A stretch of 6,355 nt of DNA. Origin: Candidatus Zixiibacteriota bacterium (GTDB taxonomy: Bacteria; Zixibacteria; MSB-5A5; JAABVY01; JAHJOQ01). The stretch is from NCBI GenBank assembly GCA_030631455.1, contig DAOVLC010000094.1, positions 1 through 6,355 of the forward strand, written 5' to 3'. Of this stretch, positions 1 through 6,327 are shown in pieces. The translations under genes were made by a program, and so were the position numbers. The notes beneath the pieces were generated by a model. The model saw nothing but the letters and a program-made list of their open reading frames with translations. It did no database searches and was not told the origin of the DNA. The first letter of the stretch is position 1. The number at the start of each line of letters is the position of its first letter.

Positions 1-2
1 AT

Positions 3-182
3 GTTGACGTGGACGATGCCATCTATCTGATTAGCCACATCTTTTCGGGGGGACCTGTGCCGATGCCGCTTAACACGGGTGATCCTGACGGCAGTTGCTC
101 TATAGACATCGACGATGTAGTCTATCTGGTGCTATACATATTTGCCGGCGGCCCGGCACCGTTGGCCGGATGCGTCGAGTAG
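3..182 (+). CDS. C-terminal fragment of a dockerin-like (EF-hand repeat) secreted protein
   Basis: The open frame enters from the left edge and ends at TAG 180-182, leaving 59 visible residues. It holds two copies of a dockerin/EF-hand style unit: a partial 'VDVDDAIYLISHIFSGGP' and a second unit 'GDPDGSCSIDIDDVVYLV' followed by 'LYIFAGGPAP'. The Asp-rich loop followed by a hydrophobic helix and a Gly-Gly-Pro turn is the type I dockerin pattern, which binds calcium and in cellulosomes docks to cohesins. In non-cellulosomal bacteria such tails end many large exported proteins and their partner is often unknown. The second loop looks slightly degenerate: Ser and Cys stand where Asp-Gly is usual. 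The catalytic or adhesive part of the protein lies outside the window, so its function cannot be given. It ends 299 bp before the next gene and is probably a separate transcription unit. Confidence 0.8.
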   Translation, partial: VDVDDAIYLISHIFSGGPVPMPLNTGDPDGSCSIDIDDVVYLVLYIFAGGPAPLAGCVE

Positions 183-208
183 GAAGCACTCCTCGGCATC
201 GATTTAGC

Positions 209-231
209 CGGAACAATCCTCATTTGTTCTG
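209..231 (+). other. Small hairpin downstream of the dockerin gene
   Basis: GAACAA (211-216) and TTGTTC (224-229) are perfect inverted repeats around a 7-nt loop, extended by a G-T and a C-G pair to 209/231. It starts 26 nt after the stop codon, where a terminator would sit. No T-tract follows, so an intrinsic terminator is not supported. A second short dyad, CCGGAT-N6-ATCCGG, lies at 251-268 and also lacks a T-tract. Either could slow polymerase or protect the 3' end; this is inference. Confidence 0.25.
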
Positions 232-295
232 ACGTTCAGACCAAGCGTCACCGGATGCGTCAATCCGGATCTGTCGCCGCTACCGTGCAATGTTT

Positions 296-324
296 TTGTT
301 GAATCCGTTCAGTAAGAATATACT
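296..324 (+). promoter_or_regulatory. Candidate sigma70-type promoter for the hybrid sensor gene
   Basis: The -35 candidate is TTGTTG (296-301) and the -10 candidate is TATACT (319-324), separated by exactly 17 bp. The -10 matches the consensus at 5 of 6 positions, the -35 only at the TTG. The start would fall near 331, giving a leader of about 150 nt before the ATG at 482. It is the best promoter-like pair in this gap, but -10-like hexamers are common and no experiment supports it. Confidence 0.4.
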
Positions 325-416
325 TTGAGATCGTTGAATTGGGCCGGGTGTGAGGTGTTGTTCTTTCGCTGATACTTCGTGAGGTTTTGCATCGTAGTTT
401 GTGATACATCTTGCTG

Positions 417-434
417 GAATCCTGGCCAGGGTTC
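417..434. promoter_or_regulatory. 18-bp near-perfect palindrome in the leader of the hybrid sensor gene
   Basis: GAATCCTGGCCAGGGTTC is self-complementary apart from one T-G position in each arm, with CCTGGCCAGG (421-430) as a perfect core and no spacer. A dyad without a loop folds poorly as RNA, so it is better read as a possible binding site for a dimeric DNA-binding protein. It lies 48 bp upstream of the ATG and downstream of the candidate promoter, a position suited to repression. No regulator is visible in the window, so the role is conjecture. Confidence 0.25.
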
Positions 435-481
435 ATGGATGCGATTAGAGCAGGATGAGTTGATACCGAGGTGATGAACAG

Positions 482-3418
482 ATGAACAGTCTGCCTATGT
501 GGTTAGGAGCAATTCTTTCCGCCCTGATGATAATCTCTATTCTCGTATTCTCTGACAGGTTCAGTCGCTGTGGTCTCACCGGATGGAAAACCACGCTCTT
601 CGGAATGGCGTTGGTCTTCGTTGCATTCCTCGCTCGCGCAGTAATGTCGCTTGAGAATTTCTCGCAACTGTTTGTTCCGGGAATCCCTGATGTTGTGTCT
701 CAGATTTCGGAGATTATCATTGCGGTCGGCGCAGTGACCGCGGCACTTTCCATGTTTGTGGCCGTACGAAAGCTGTCATTCGATAGAGAGGCCGAGAAGC
801 AGAAGGAATCGGAGTTTCAGTTCCTGAACAACTTGAAGAACATTATCTTCGAACCTTACTCGCTCGTTGAAGTGCTCAACTTTTCACTAAACGAGATATC
901 TCGCACTCTCGATGACTGCCGTGGGGCTATTTACATCTATAATCCTTCAAGCAAGGAGCTGTATCTGACTTCATCGGTGAAGCTTGACAAGTCTCAAGAG
1001 GCAACTCTGGAGAAGATCAGTCTCGATAGTGATATCATCTCACGCAGCCAGAAAGTGTCGCGCCCACATACAGTAGGAAAGCTGTCGCATTCCGACAAGG
1101 CTACGCAGGAATTGCTCGCGACAATGAATATAGAGTCAGCCATGACTGCGCCACTTATGTCGAGAAACGGTTCAGTCGGAGTGATTCTGATCCTTGGGGA
1201 GACTCCCTATCAGTTCACCCGAAGGGAATCTGAGATTCTCAACTCTGCCGCTAATCTTCTCGGACCGGTGGTGGCATCGTTCCGTATGGAGCGGGAGATA
1301 CGCCAGCTGACTGAGCAGATTTCCGTCTCCGCGGACAAGAGTCGCAAACAGATCGAGATACTCTCGGCGCTCGATGGAGATAGCGAGTTGCCGGAAAGGC
1401 TCGGAGTTCTCCTGGAATACGGCGAGGAGACTCTTCGTGCCGATGGAATGGTGCTTGCGGCAAAGATCGGCGCAGGTGATTGGAGCATCATCAAGACAAC
1501 CGACGATTCACCTTTTGCGGGGGACATACCGAATAACTTCACGCGGCACTTCGATAAAACCGTTCAGAACGGCAAGACGGTCATCGTCAAAACTGTATCG
1601 CCAGACACTGACGAGCGCGCGCGTTTTCTCATCTTCCCTGTAGGCGGCGGAGAGACCGAACCATGTGTTCTTGTGGCATCCATCCCGACCGAGCGCGAAT
1701 CATTCTCTCCCGACGAGATATCCCGGATGCAGCTTGTCCTGAGGCTGATCCGGTTAGTTCTTCCACAATTGCAGAGTCGTTCCGGAGTATCGGAATTCGA
1801 CGGCCGTGAATTTGCGGATTGTGCCAAATCCCTATTGCAGTCTTTCTCAGAATCAGAAATCGGAAAGGCGTTGGAAAAGACTATCTATGGGCTGATTCCG
1901 GAGTACGATGCCGGAATGATCCTGGCTTTGGAGCAGGATCGTCAGAGCATGCGCGTGTTTACCTCATTCGGCTATGACGGGGGAAAGGTCAACGGTTTCG
2001 AACTCAGAGCGGGAAACGGCCCGTGGGGAACCGCCCACAAGCTCGGAACCGAGGAAAACTACAGCGAAAGGCATGAAATCGAGAGAGTGTTTCTCTCGCT
2101 TGCAGGCGAAGATCTGTCATGGTTCATGGAGAGAAGCTCGAGTAGGAAGCTCCCGTCATTCTGCAGGACTGTGCCGCTCAACTGGAATGATCGGAGAATT
2201 GGCGTTCTGTTTCTGGAGGGAAGCGACGAGTCTCCCGTGCTGCAGGAGGAGAGCCCGATTCAGATGCTGCTTTTCGATCTCCTGGCATACAAGCTCGAAT
2301 CCTTCACGGTAGGCAGGAAATCAGCCGATGGATACGGCGGAATCCCGGTCGGCAGTGGCGCAGTCAATAATCTCAACCAAATCAACAATGCTCTGACAGG
2401 CATTATCGGCAAGGCACAACTCCTTGGATTCGGACTGAAAGAAGAGAGTCTTACCGACGGGAAGAGCGTTCTGCTCAATCTCGACATGATAGCAGACGAG
2501 GCATTCCAGGCCGGCGAATTGATCAAGCAGCTCCAGCGGGAAATCAGAGAAGAGAATTCTCGGGTAACGGATTCCGCTCCGGTTGATCTGTCTGAGATGC
2601 TCAAGCAGCTCACAATTGTGCGATACGGTAGCGACCCCAATCTTCACTACCTCAGGGAGAATCCCGGAGTCAGTTTCGAGGCCGATCTCTCATCCGTGGC
2701 ACCAGTTCCGGGAGAGCAGGAAAGTGTCAGGCCGCTCATCTCAGAAGTGCTGCAGTGGGTCTGGGATGAGTTCGAGGTCGATGAGCACATGCTCATCAAT
2801 CTTCAGGACAAAGAAGGCTTCAGCTATCTGATAGTCTCGGATCATTCACTTGGCGGCGAGGAAGCGGATGTCGGAAACCTCGTTTACAGACCGCTCGAAA
2901 TGCACCCCGACCTCTCACAAAGCGAGGCCGTCGACGGCTTTCCTCGGAACTCGGTATCGTTCTATGAGAAGAATCGGGATGAAGGCGATCGCCTCTTCTG
3001 CCTGAGATTCGATCAGGAAAGTGTGCAGACAGAACAAGTAGGTAAATCATTGGATATTCTGGCTATAGACGACCAGGAGATAATTCGCGAACTTCTGACC
3101 GGCATGCTCGACCAACTTGGATACAATGTAACGGTTTGCTCGACCGGAGTGCAGGGAGTCGAGGAGTTCACGAGAGGACGTTTTGATCTGGTCATTTGTG
3201 ACATAGGCTTACCCGATATCGATGGATGGGAAGTCGTCGAGAGAATCAAGAGCCACAAGCCCGATACACCTATCATCATGATATCCGGATGGGGGCTCAA
3301 CGAAGAGGTCGAAAAGGCCGGCAGGCGTGGCATTGACCATATTCTGCCAAAACCGTTCAGGCTGGAGAATCTGAGCGAATTAATCGAAAAGGTCAAATCC
3401 CGCCGAGCAACCGCCTGA
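482..3418 (+). CDS. Membrane-anchored triple-GAF hybrid sensor with degenerate kinase core and C-terminal receiver
   Basis: 978 residues. The ATG at 482 is supported by GAGGTG at 468-473, 8 nt upstream. Three hydrophobic helices (about 6-23, 38-55, 72-95) anchor the N-terminus in the membrane; the rest is probably cytoplasmic. Three GAF-like sensor regions follow at about 120-270, 300-432 and 447-607. A DHp-like segment at about 624-690 reads NQINNALTGIIGKAQLL, matching the H-box pattern HE[IL]NN but with Asn632 in place of the phospho-accepting His. The ATPase-like region (about 700-845) lacks a clear N-box and G2 box, and the usual DNGPG is DHSLGG (787-792), so ATP binding is doubtful. The receiver (857-975) looks intact: acidic pair D863/D864, phospho-acceptor D907, S935 and K957. 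It is most likely a pseudokinase that senses through the GAF domains and signals through its receiver. No DNA-binding or enzymatic output domain is present. Domain boundaries are estimates by eye, and the GAF calls are weaker than the receiver call. Confidence 0.88.
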   Translation: MNSLPMWLGAILSALMIISILVFSDRFSRCGLTGWKTTLFGMALVFVAFLARAVMSLENFSQLFVPGIPDVVSQISEIIIAVGAVTAALSMFVAVRKLSFDREAEKQKESEFQFLNNLKNIIFEPYSLVEVLNFSLNEISRTLDDCRGAIYIYNPSSKELYLTSSVKLDKSQEATLEKISLDSDIISRSQKVSRPHTVGKLSHSDKATQELLATMNIESAMTAPLMSRNGSVGVILILGETPYQFTRRESEILNSAANLLGPVVASFRMEREIRQLTEQISVSADKSRKQIEILSALDGDSELPERLGVLLEYGEETLRADGMVLAAKIGAGDWSIIKTTDDSPFAGDIPNNFTRHFDKTVQNGKTVIVKTVSPDTDERARFLIFPVGGGETEPCVLVASIPTERESFSPDEISRMQLVLRLIRLVLPQLQSRSGVSEFDGREFADCAKSLLQSFSESEIGKALEKTIYGLIPEYDAGMILALEQDRQSMRVFTSFGYDGGKVNGFELRAGNGPWGTAHKLGTEENYSERHEIERVFLSLAGEDLSWFMERSSSRKLPSFCRTVPLNWNDRRIGVLFLEGSDESPVLQEESPIQMLLFDLLAYKLESFTVGRKSADGYGGIPVGSGAVNNLNQINNALTGIIGKAQLLGFGLKEESLTDGKSVLLNLDMIADEAFQAGELIKQLQREIREENSRVTDSAPVDLSEMLKQLTIVRYGSDPNLHYLRENPGVSFEADLSSVAPVPGEQESVRPLISEVLQWVWDEFEVDEHMLINLQDKEGFSYLIVSDHSLGGEEADVGNLVYRPLEMHPDLSQSEAVDGFPRNSVSFYEKNRDEGDRLFCLRFDQESVQTEQVGKSLDILAIDDQEIIRELLTGMLDQLGYNVTVCSTGVQGVEEFTRGRFDLVICDIGLPDIDGWEVVERIKSHKPDTPIIMISGWGLNEEVEKAGRRGIDHILPKPFRLENLSELIEKVKSRRATA

Positions 3419-3474
3419 TAGCAGCACGTTAACTCGTTTCATGAAGGGGCAACAAAGCAGTTTCGCGCTGGCTG

Positions 3475-3490
3475 GTCAATTCCCGTGCCA
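3475..3490 (-). promoter_or_regulatory. Sigma54-like -24/-12 sequence on the minus strand
   Basis: On the - strand the sequence reads TGGCACG-GGAA-TTGAC. The -24 half matches the sigma54 consensus TGGCACG exactly and the 4-nt spacing is correct. The -12 half has TTGA instead of TTGC, losing the nearly invariant GC, which argues against activity. Transcription from it would run leftwards, antisense to the 3' end of the hybrid sensor gene. It is recorded as a possible site only. Confidence 0.18.
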
Positions 3491-3520
3491 GTTTCAACAT
3501 CCAGTAACTCGTATCACATT

Positions 3521-3545
3521 GCATTCCAACAAGATAATGGAATGC
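3521..3545. repeat. 8-bp perfect inverted repeat in the gap between sensor and HDOD genes
   Basis: GCATTCCA (3521-3528) and TGGAATGC (3538-3545) are exact reverse complements around a 9-nt spacer. No T-run follows on either strand, so this is not a standard terminator. It may be an operator or an RNA hairpin that separates or balances expression of the two genes. It lies 103 bp after the sensor stop and 102 bp before the HDOD start. I see no convincing sigma70 pair in the rest of this 229-bp gap, so the HDOD gene may be read through from upstream. Confidence 0.35.
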
Positions 3546-3647
3546 GTATGCAAGGCTTGGTTAAGCTTAGTGGAGTCATGACCGATACTTGTATTACTGT
3601 GGCGTCAGGGGGCTGATAACATTGTTACATAGGAGTGGCTCGATATC

Positions 3648-5003
3648 ATGACCCAGACGGCGGAAAAGACAGACATTGAGACTGGACTTGCACACGTAGA
3701 TGATATTTTCGCACTTCCGCAAGTTCTTGCCGAGGTACTCCAGGCTGTCGACAGGGAGGACACATCCGCAGAGAAGCTTGCGTCAGCCATCATGCACGAT
3801 CCCAATCTCACCGCCAAGATCCTGAAAATGGCCAATTCGAGTTACTACCAGCGCGGATCTGAAATCTCCACAGTACACCAGGCTATTGTCAGGCTCGGAC
3901 TTTCGATGGTGAAATGTCTCGCGCTCTCCGTTTCCGTATTCCAGCCTGACAAGCGATTGAACAGTATTGTGGGTTTTGACATCCGGGAGTTCTACGGTAG
4001 TCTGACAGCAGTAGCCATAGCCTCAAAGCTCATCGCAGAAGAGATAGGTTATGCCAAGCCGGAGGAGGCATTCGTAGCGGGTCTGCTGCATGATTTTGGC
4101 CACCTTTACCTCCTCAAGACCGAGCCCGACAGTCATATTCCGTTGCTGAACAATCACTTCTACAGTCATGATCTGATTGACGTCGAGCAACAGACCTACG
4201 GGATGAACCACGCTCAGATCGGGAAATTCATTTCTCGAAAGTGGGGTTTGCCGACCTGTTTGCAGTCAGCCATAGGCAATCATCACATGAGAGTCGATTC
4301 AGAAAACATCCATAAAACCGATAAGCTGGATCTGATTGTCATATTGGCTGACCATCTCAGCTGCAGGGCTTATTCCAACCAGAAACAGAATATCGAACGC
4401 TATCTGGATACAGTCAAGCTGTTGACGGATTCTCTGAAATTGAAGAAGGAATTTATTGGCGAACTCAGCTTCAAGCTCGCAACAGAGATGATGAAGGCGT
4501 CCGATTTCCTCGGGATAGATATCGGTGACCCAATGAAGATAATGCAGCGTGCAAACCGCGAATTGTTCGAGAGCTACTGTACTATTGAGAGCCTTTTCAG
4601 GGAGCGGCAGGAACTGTCACGAAGGGTCCTCGAAGAGGAGCGCAGGGTCGGTATGATGCGATCGAAAAACATCGCTATTGCTACTTTATCGCACTATATA
4701 AACAACGCTGCGACGATTATATCAGGTCGTACACAGCTTCTGCAGCTAACGATCGAATCGAGAGAGATTACCGACAACAGTGGCAAACTGAACGGGGCAT
4801 TGAGCGTGATCGATACGTCTCTCTGCAAGATAATGGCTGTGCTGTCAGAGCTGAAGGATCTGACCTCTCTCGACAACGGCAAGTTCTACAATAATTCTGA
4901 TGCACTTAATATCGACGAGAACGTGCGTCTCCGAATGGAGGAGATGGAAGGCAAGTTTGGCATGGAGCCGATCCTTACTGAGCCGGAAGCGAAGTTCGAT
5001 TAG
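3648..5003 (+). CDS. HDOD domain protein with C-terminal DHp-like (HisKA-type) helix pair and no kinase domain
   Basis: 451 residues. The ATG at 3648 follows AGGAG at 3631-3635 with a long 12-nt spacing, and the HDOD domain begins soon after this Met. The HDOD domain (about 15-215) starts with the typical 'ALPQVLAEVL' and 'HDPNLTAKILKMANSS' phrases. HD-superfamily residues kept are H148-D149, H188, H212-H213 and D235. The first metal-ligand His is replaced by Gly117 (FYGSL where W.HS is usual). HDOD domains are generally non-catalytic signalling or protein-binding modules, and this loss fits that view. A charged, probably coiled-coil helix (about 300-343) leads into HYINNAATIISGRTQLL, an H-box with His349 at the phospho-acceptor position, followed by a second helix to about 405. 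No ATP-binding domain follows; the last 45 or so residues are acidic and unrecognised. The protein could act as a phosphotransfer or dimerisation partner of the upstream sensor, whose homologous segment lacks the His. It is probably cytoplasmic. Confidence 0.88.
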   Translation: MTQTAEKTDIETGLAHVDDIFALPQVLAEVLQAVDREDTSAEKLASAIMHDPNLTAKILKMANSSYYQRGSEISTVHQAIVRLGLSMVKCLALSVSVFQPDKRLNSIVGFDIREFYGSLTAVAIASKLIAEEIGYAKPEEAFVAGLLHDFGHLYLLKTEPDSHIPLLNNHFYSHDLIDVEQQTYGMNHAQIGKFISRKWGLPTCLQSAIGNHHMRVDSENIHKTDKLDLIVILADHLSCRAYSNQKQNIERYLDTVKLLTDSLKLKKEFIGELSFKLATEMMKASDFLGIDIGDPMKIMQRANRELFESYCTIESLFRERQELSRRVLEEERRVGMMRSKNIAIATLSHYINNAATIISGRTQLLQLTIESREITDNSGKLNGALSVIDTSLCKIMAVLSELKDLTSLDNGKFYNNSDALNIDENVRLRMEEMEGKFGMEPILTEPEAKFD

Positions 5004-5069
5004 CGAATTATAAGAATTACCTCTCCGTTCGGTCTTTGTCCTTTGCCACAGTAATTGACTCTCATTATC

Positions 5070-5116
5070 GCCTGACCTGCCGGTCTGCCAGGCAATCACA
5101 ATAGCGCATCCGCTAT
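5070..5116 (+). other. Two tandem hairpins downstream of the HDOD gene
   Basis: The first, 5070-5093, pairs GCCT with AGGC and GACC with GGTC around a TGCC tetraloop, with a 4-nt bulge (5086-5089) on the 3' side. The second, 5101-5116, is a clean 6-bp stem ATAGCG/CGCTAT with a CATC loop. They lie 67 to 113 nt after the stop codon at 5001-5003 and before the next promoter, so a role in 3'-end formation is plausible. Neither has a T-tract, so factor-independent termination in the usual form is not supported. Confidence 0.35.
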
Positions 5117-5168
5117 AACCGCACAGCAAGAAGCTGGCATTTCATGATTTCCCAATTCGGATAAGTTC

Positions 5169-5197
5169 TTGACAATTCCATAGCCCGGCGGTTTAAT
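5169..5197 (+). promoter_or_regulatory. Strong sigma70-type promoter for the MetE-like genes
   Basis: The -35 box TTGACA (5169-5174) is a perfect consensus match. The -10 box TTTAAT (5192-5197) matches 5 of 6 positions, and the spacer is 17 bp. This is the best promoter match in the window. The start would lie near 5204, leaving about 147 nt of leader before the preferred start codon at 5351. It implies the MetE-like genes are transcribed separately from the HDOD gene. Confidence 0.65.
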
Positions 5198-5203
5198 GAT
5201 TGT

Positions 5204-5350
5204 GGCTCGTGTTAAGCCTGATTGATAACCAGAATGGAGAACTTGGCATGGGTGCATCATTGTCTGCCGGAGAAACTAATGACGGGCACAGGATTGAAAC
5301 CGTCATCGGATGCAGCCCGAGTAAGCGCTTCTCGAAAGGGGGAGCTGAGT
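5204..5350 (+). promoter_or_regulatory. Long 5' leader of the MetE-like gene with a start-codon hairpin
   Basis: From the inferred transcription start to the ATG at 5351 this leader is about 147 nt. ATGACGG (5279-5285) pairs perfectly with CCGTCAT (5300-5306), a 7-bp stem with a 14-nt loop. The stem includes an in-frame ATG at 5279, which has its own GGAG (5269-5272) 6 nt upstream. A weaker stem, CGAG (5318-5321) with CTCG (5331-5334), ends just before the ribosome binding site of the ATG at 5351. I do not recognise a SAM, SAH or cobalamin riboswitch fold. The leader may be regulatory or may encode a 24-residue N-terminal extension. Confidence 0.35.
5336..5344 (+). promoter_or_regulatory. Ribosome binding site fixing the MetE-like start at 5351
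   Basis: AAGGGGGAG ends 6 nt before ATG 5351, a strong Shine-Dalgarno with good spacing. It favours this start over the TTG at 5222 and the ATG at 5234, which have no comparable site. The ATG at 5279 also has a good GGAG, so a longer product cannot be excluded. Homology decides for 5351, because MetE-family proteins begin their barrel with 'TTxxGSYP', found here right after this Met. Confidence 0.6.
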
Positions 5351-6325
5351 ATGGTCAAAACGACTGTCGTCAATAGCTATCCAAAGATCAGTTCTGTTCG
5401 AGGCGAGGTCAATCTGAGGAACGCGATCAACAGGCGCGAATCAGGCAAAATCGGCGATGCCGATCTCGAACAGGCATTTCAGGAGACAATCAGGAGAACC
5501 ATTCGGGAGCAACAGGAGGTGGGTCTCGATTTGATCACTGACGGGCTGATTCGCTGGGATGATCCGGTCAGCCGTTTCTGTTCTCATATTGAGAACCTGA
5601 ATCGCGGAGGCTTGCTACGCTTCTTCGACAACAATGTATACTATCGCAGGCCTGCGATCGACGGAGATCTGACTGTTTTATCTCCCACATCCGCCGATGA
5701 TTACCTGTTCGCCTCAAAGTGCAGTAACGTCTCGGTGAAAGCGGTACTTCCGGGGCCGGCGACATTTCGCGCCATGTGTGAAGACAGATACTACCATGAC
5801 GAAGAGAAGCTGTTCAGCGAAATTGAGAAGATACTCGCTGGTGAAGTAGAAGCCTTGACAGCAGCCGGTTGCAGCCACATTCAATTTGATGAACCGTCGC
5901 TGCCGTTCCATCCCGAGTTTGCAGAGAGATCAATCCAGATCATTAATCGATTGTCCGAGCCTGCAAATATCGAGTTCTGGGTGTATTTCTATTTCGGGAA
6001 TATTGATACTATAAGAGACAGTCTGAAGAAATACAGGGTGTCAGTCGTTGGAGTTGATTGTGTCAGCCACACTGCCAACAAGAATACCCTGCTCGACTCC
6101 GGGGCCGACTGCAGCTTCTGCTTCGGACTTGCCGATGCGCGCGATCTCAAGTTGGAGACGCAGCACGACCTCATAGCCGAGATGAGAGAGGTAGCGGACA
6201 GTTTGGGTGAGAAAGATTTCTGGATATCGCCATCCTGCAGCCTTGAGTTTCTTCCTCAGGATTATGCTCTAAGAAAGCTAAAGGCGCTGACCGGCGCTGC
6301 GAGATCGTTTAGGGGGGGTGAATAG
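5351..6325 (+). CDS. Core-MetE-like TIM-barrel protein with altered catalytic site
   Basis: 324 residues from ATG 5351. The length fits stand-alone core-MetE proteins, which correspond to the C-terminal half of cobalamin-independent methionine synthase. Family signs are the opening TTVVNSYPKI (usual TTxxGSYP, Gly to Asn8), GLDLITDG (58-65), IQFDEPSLPFHP (177-188) and WISPSCSLEFLP (291-302). MetE transfers a methyl group to homocysteine using zinc held by His, Cys, Glu and Cys. Here the His-x-Cys pair appears as Tyr212-x-Tyr214 within WVYFYFGN, the Glu position seems to be Asp236, and only the last ligand, Cys296, is kept. The Glu usually found in the 'DGE' segment is Leu66. The protein is thus unlikely to be a normal zinc methionine synthase. 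It may have another substrate or be an inactive partner of the MetE-like product that starts 3 nt after its stop codon. The alignment was made by eye, so single-residue equivalences are moderately certain. Confidence 0.82.
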   Translation: MVKTTVVNSYPKISSVRGEVNLRNAINRRESGKIGDADLEQAFQETIRRTIREQQEVGLDLITDGLIRWDDPVSRFCSHIENLNRGGLLRFFDNNVYYRRPAIDGDLTVLSPTSADDYLFASKCSNVSVKAVLPGPATFRAMCEDRYYHDEEKLFSEIEKILAGEVEALTAAGCSHIQFDEPSLPFHPEFAERSIQIINRLSEPANIEFWVYFYFGNIDTIRDSLKKYRVSVVGVDCVSHTANKNTLLDSGADCSFCFGLADARDLKLETQHDLIAEMREVADSLGEKDFWISPSCSLEFLPQDYALRKLKALTGAARSFRGGE

Positions 6326-6327
6326 AT

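Noticed and set aside
209..268. Intrinsic terminator for the dockerin gene
   Set aside because: Two hairpins are present but neither is followed by a T-tract.
1210..3396. Several minus-strand open frames of 70 to 127 codons inside the hybrid sensor gene
   Set aside because: They are rich in Ser, Arg and Pro and lie opposite a clearly conserved multi-domain coding sequence, which is typical of antisense shadow frames.
3557..3589. Sigma70 promoter for the HDOD gene (TTGGTT ... GATACT)
   Set aside because: The spacing is 21 bp and both boxes are weak; no better pair was found in the gap.
5070..5093. Possible cobalamin-riboswitch B12 box (partial match ACCTGCCGG at 5075-5083)
   Set aside because: The conserved parts of the cobalamin riboswitch around it are absent, and it lies upstream of the inferred promoter for the MetE-like gene, so it would not be in that transcript.
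4845..5129. Minus-strand open frame of 94 codons overlapping the end of the HDOD gene
   Set aside because: Much of it is antisense to the HDOD coding region, its translation shows no recognisable motif, and no promoter or ribosome site was seen.
5222..5350. Longer MetE-like reading frame starting at TTG 5222 (43 extra residues)
   Set aside because: The extra residues resemble no part of the MetE family, the TTG has no Shine-Dalgarno, and the barrel begins right after the Met at 5351, which has a strong one.
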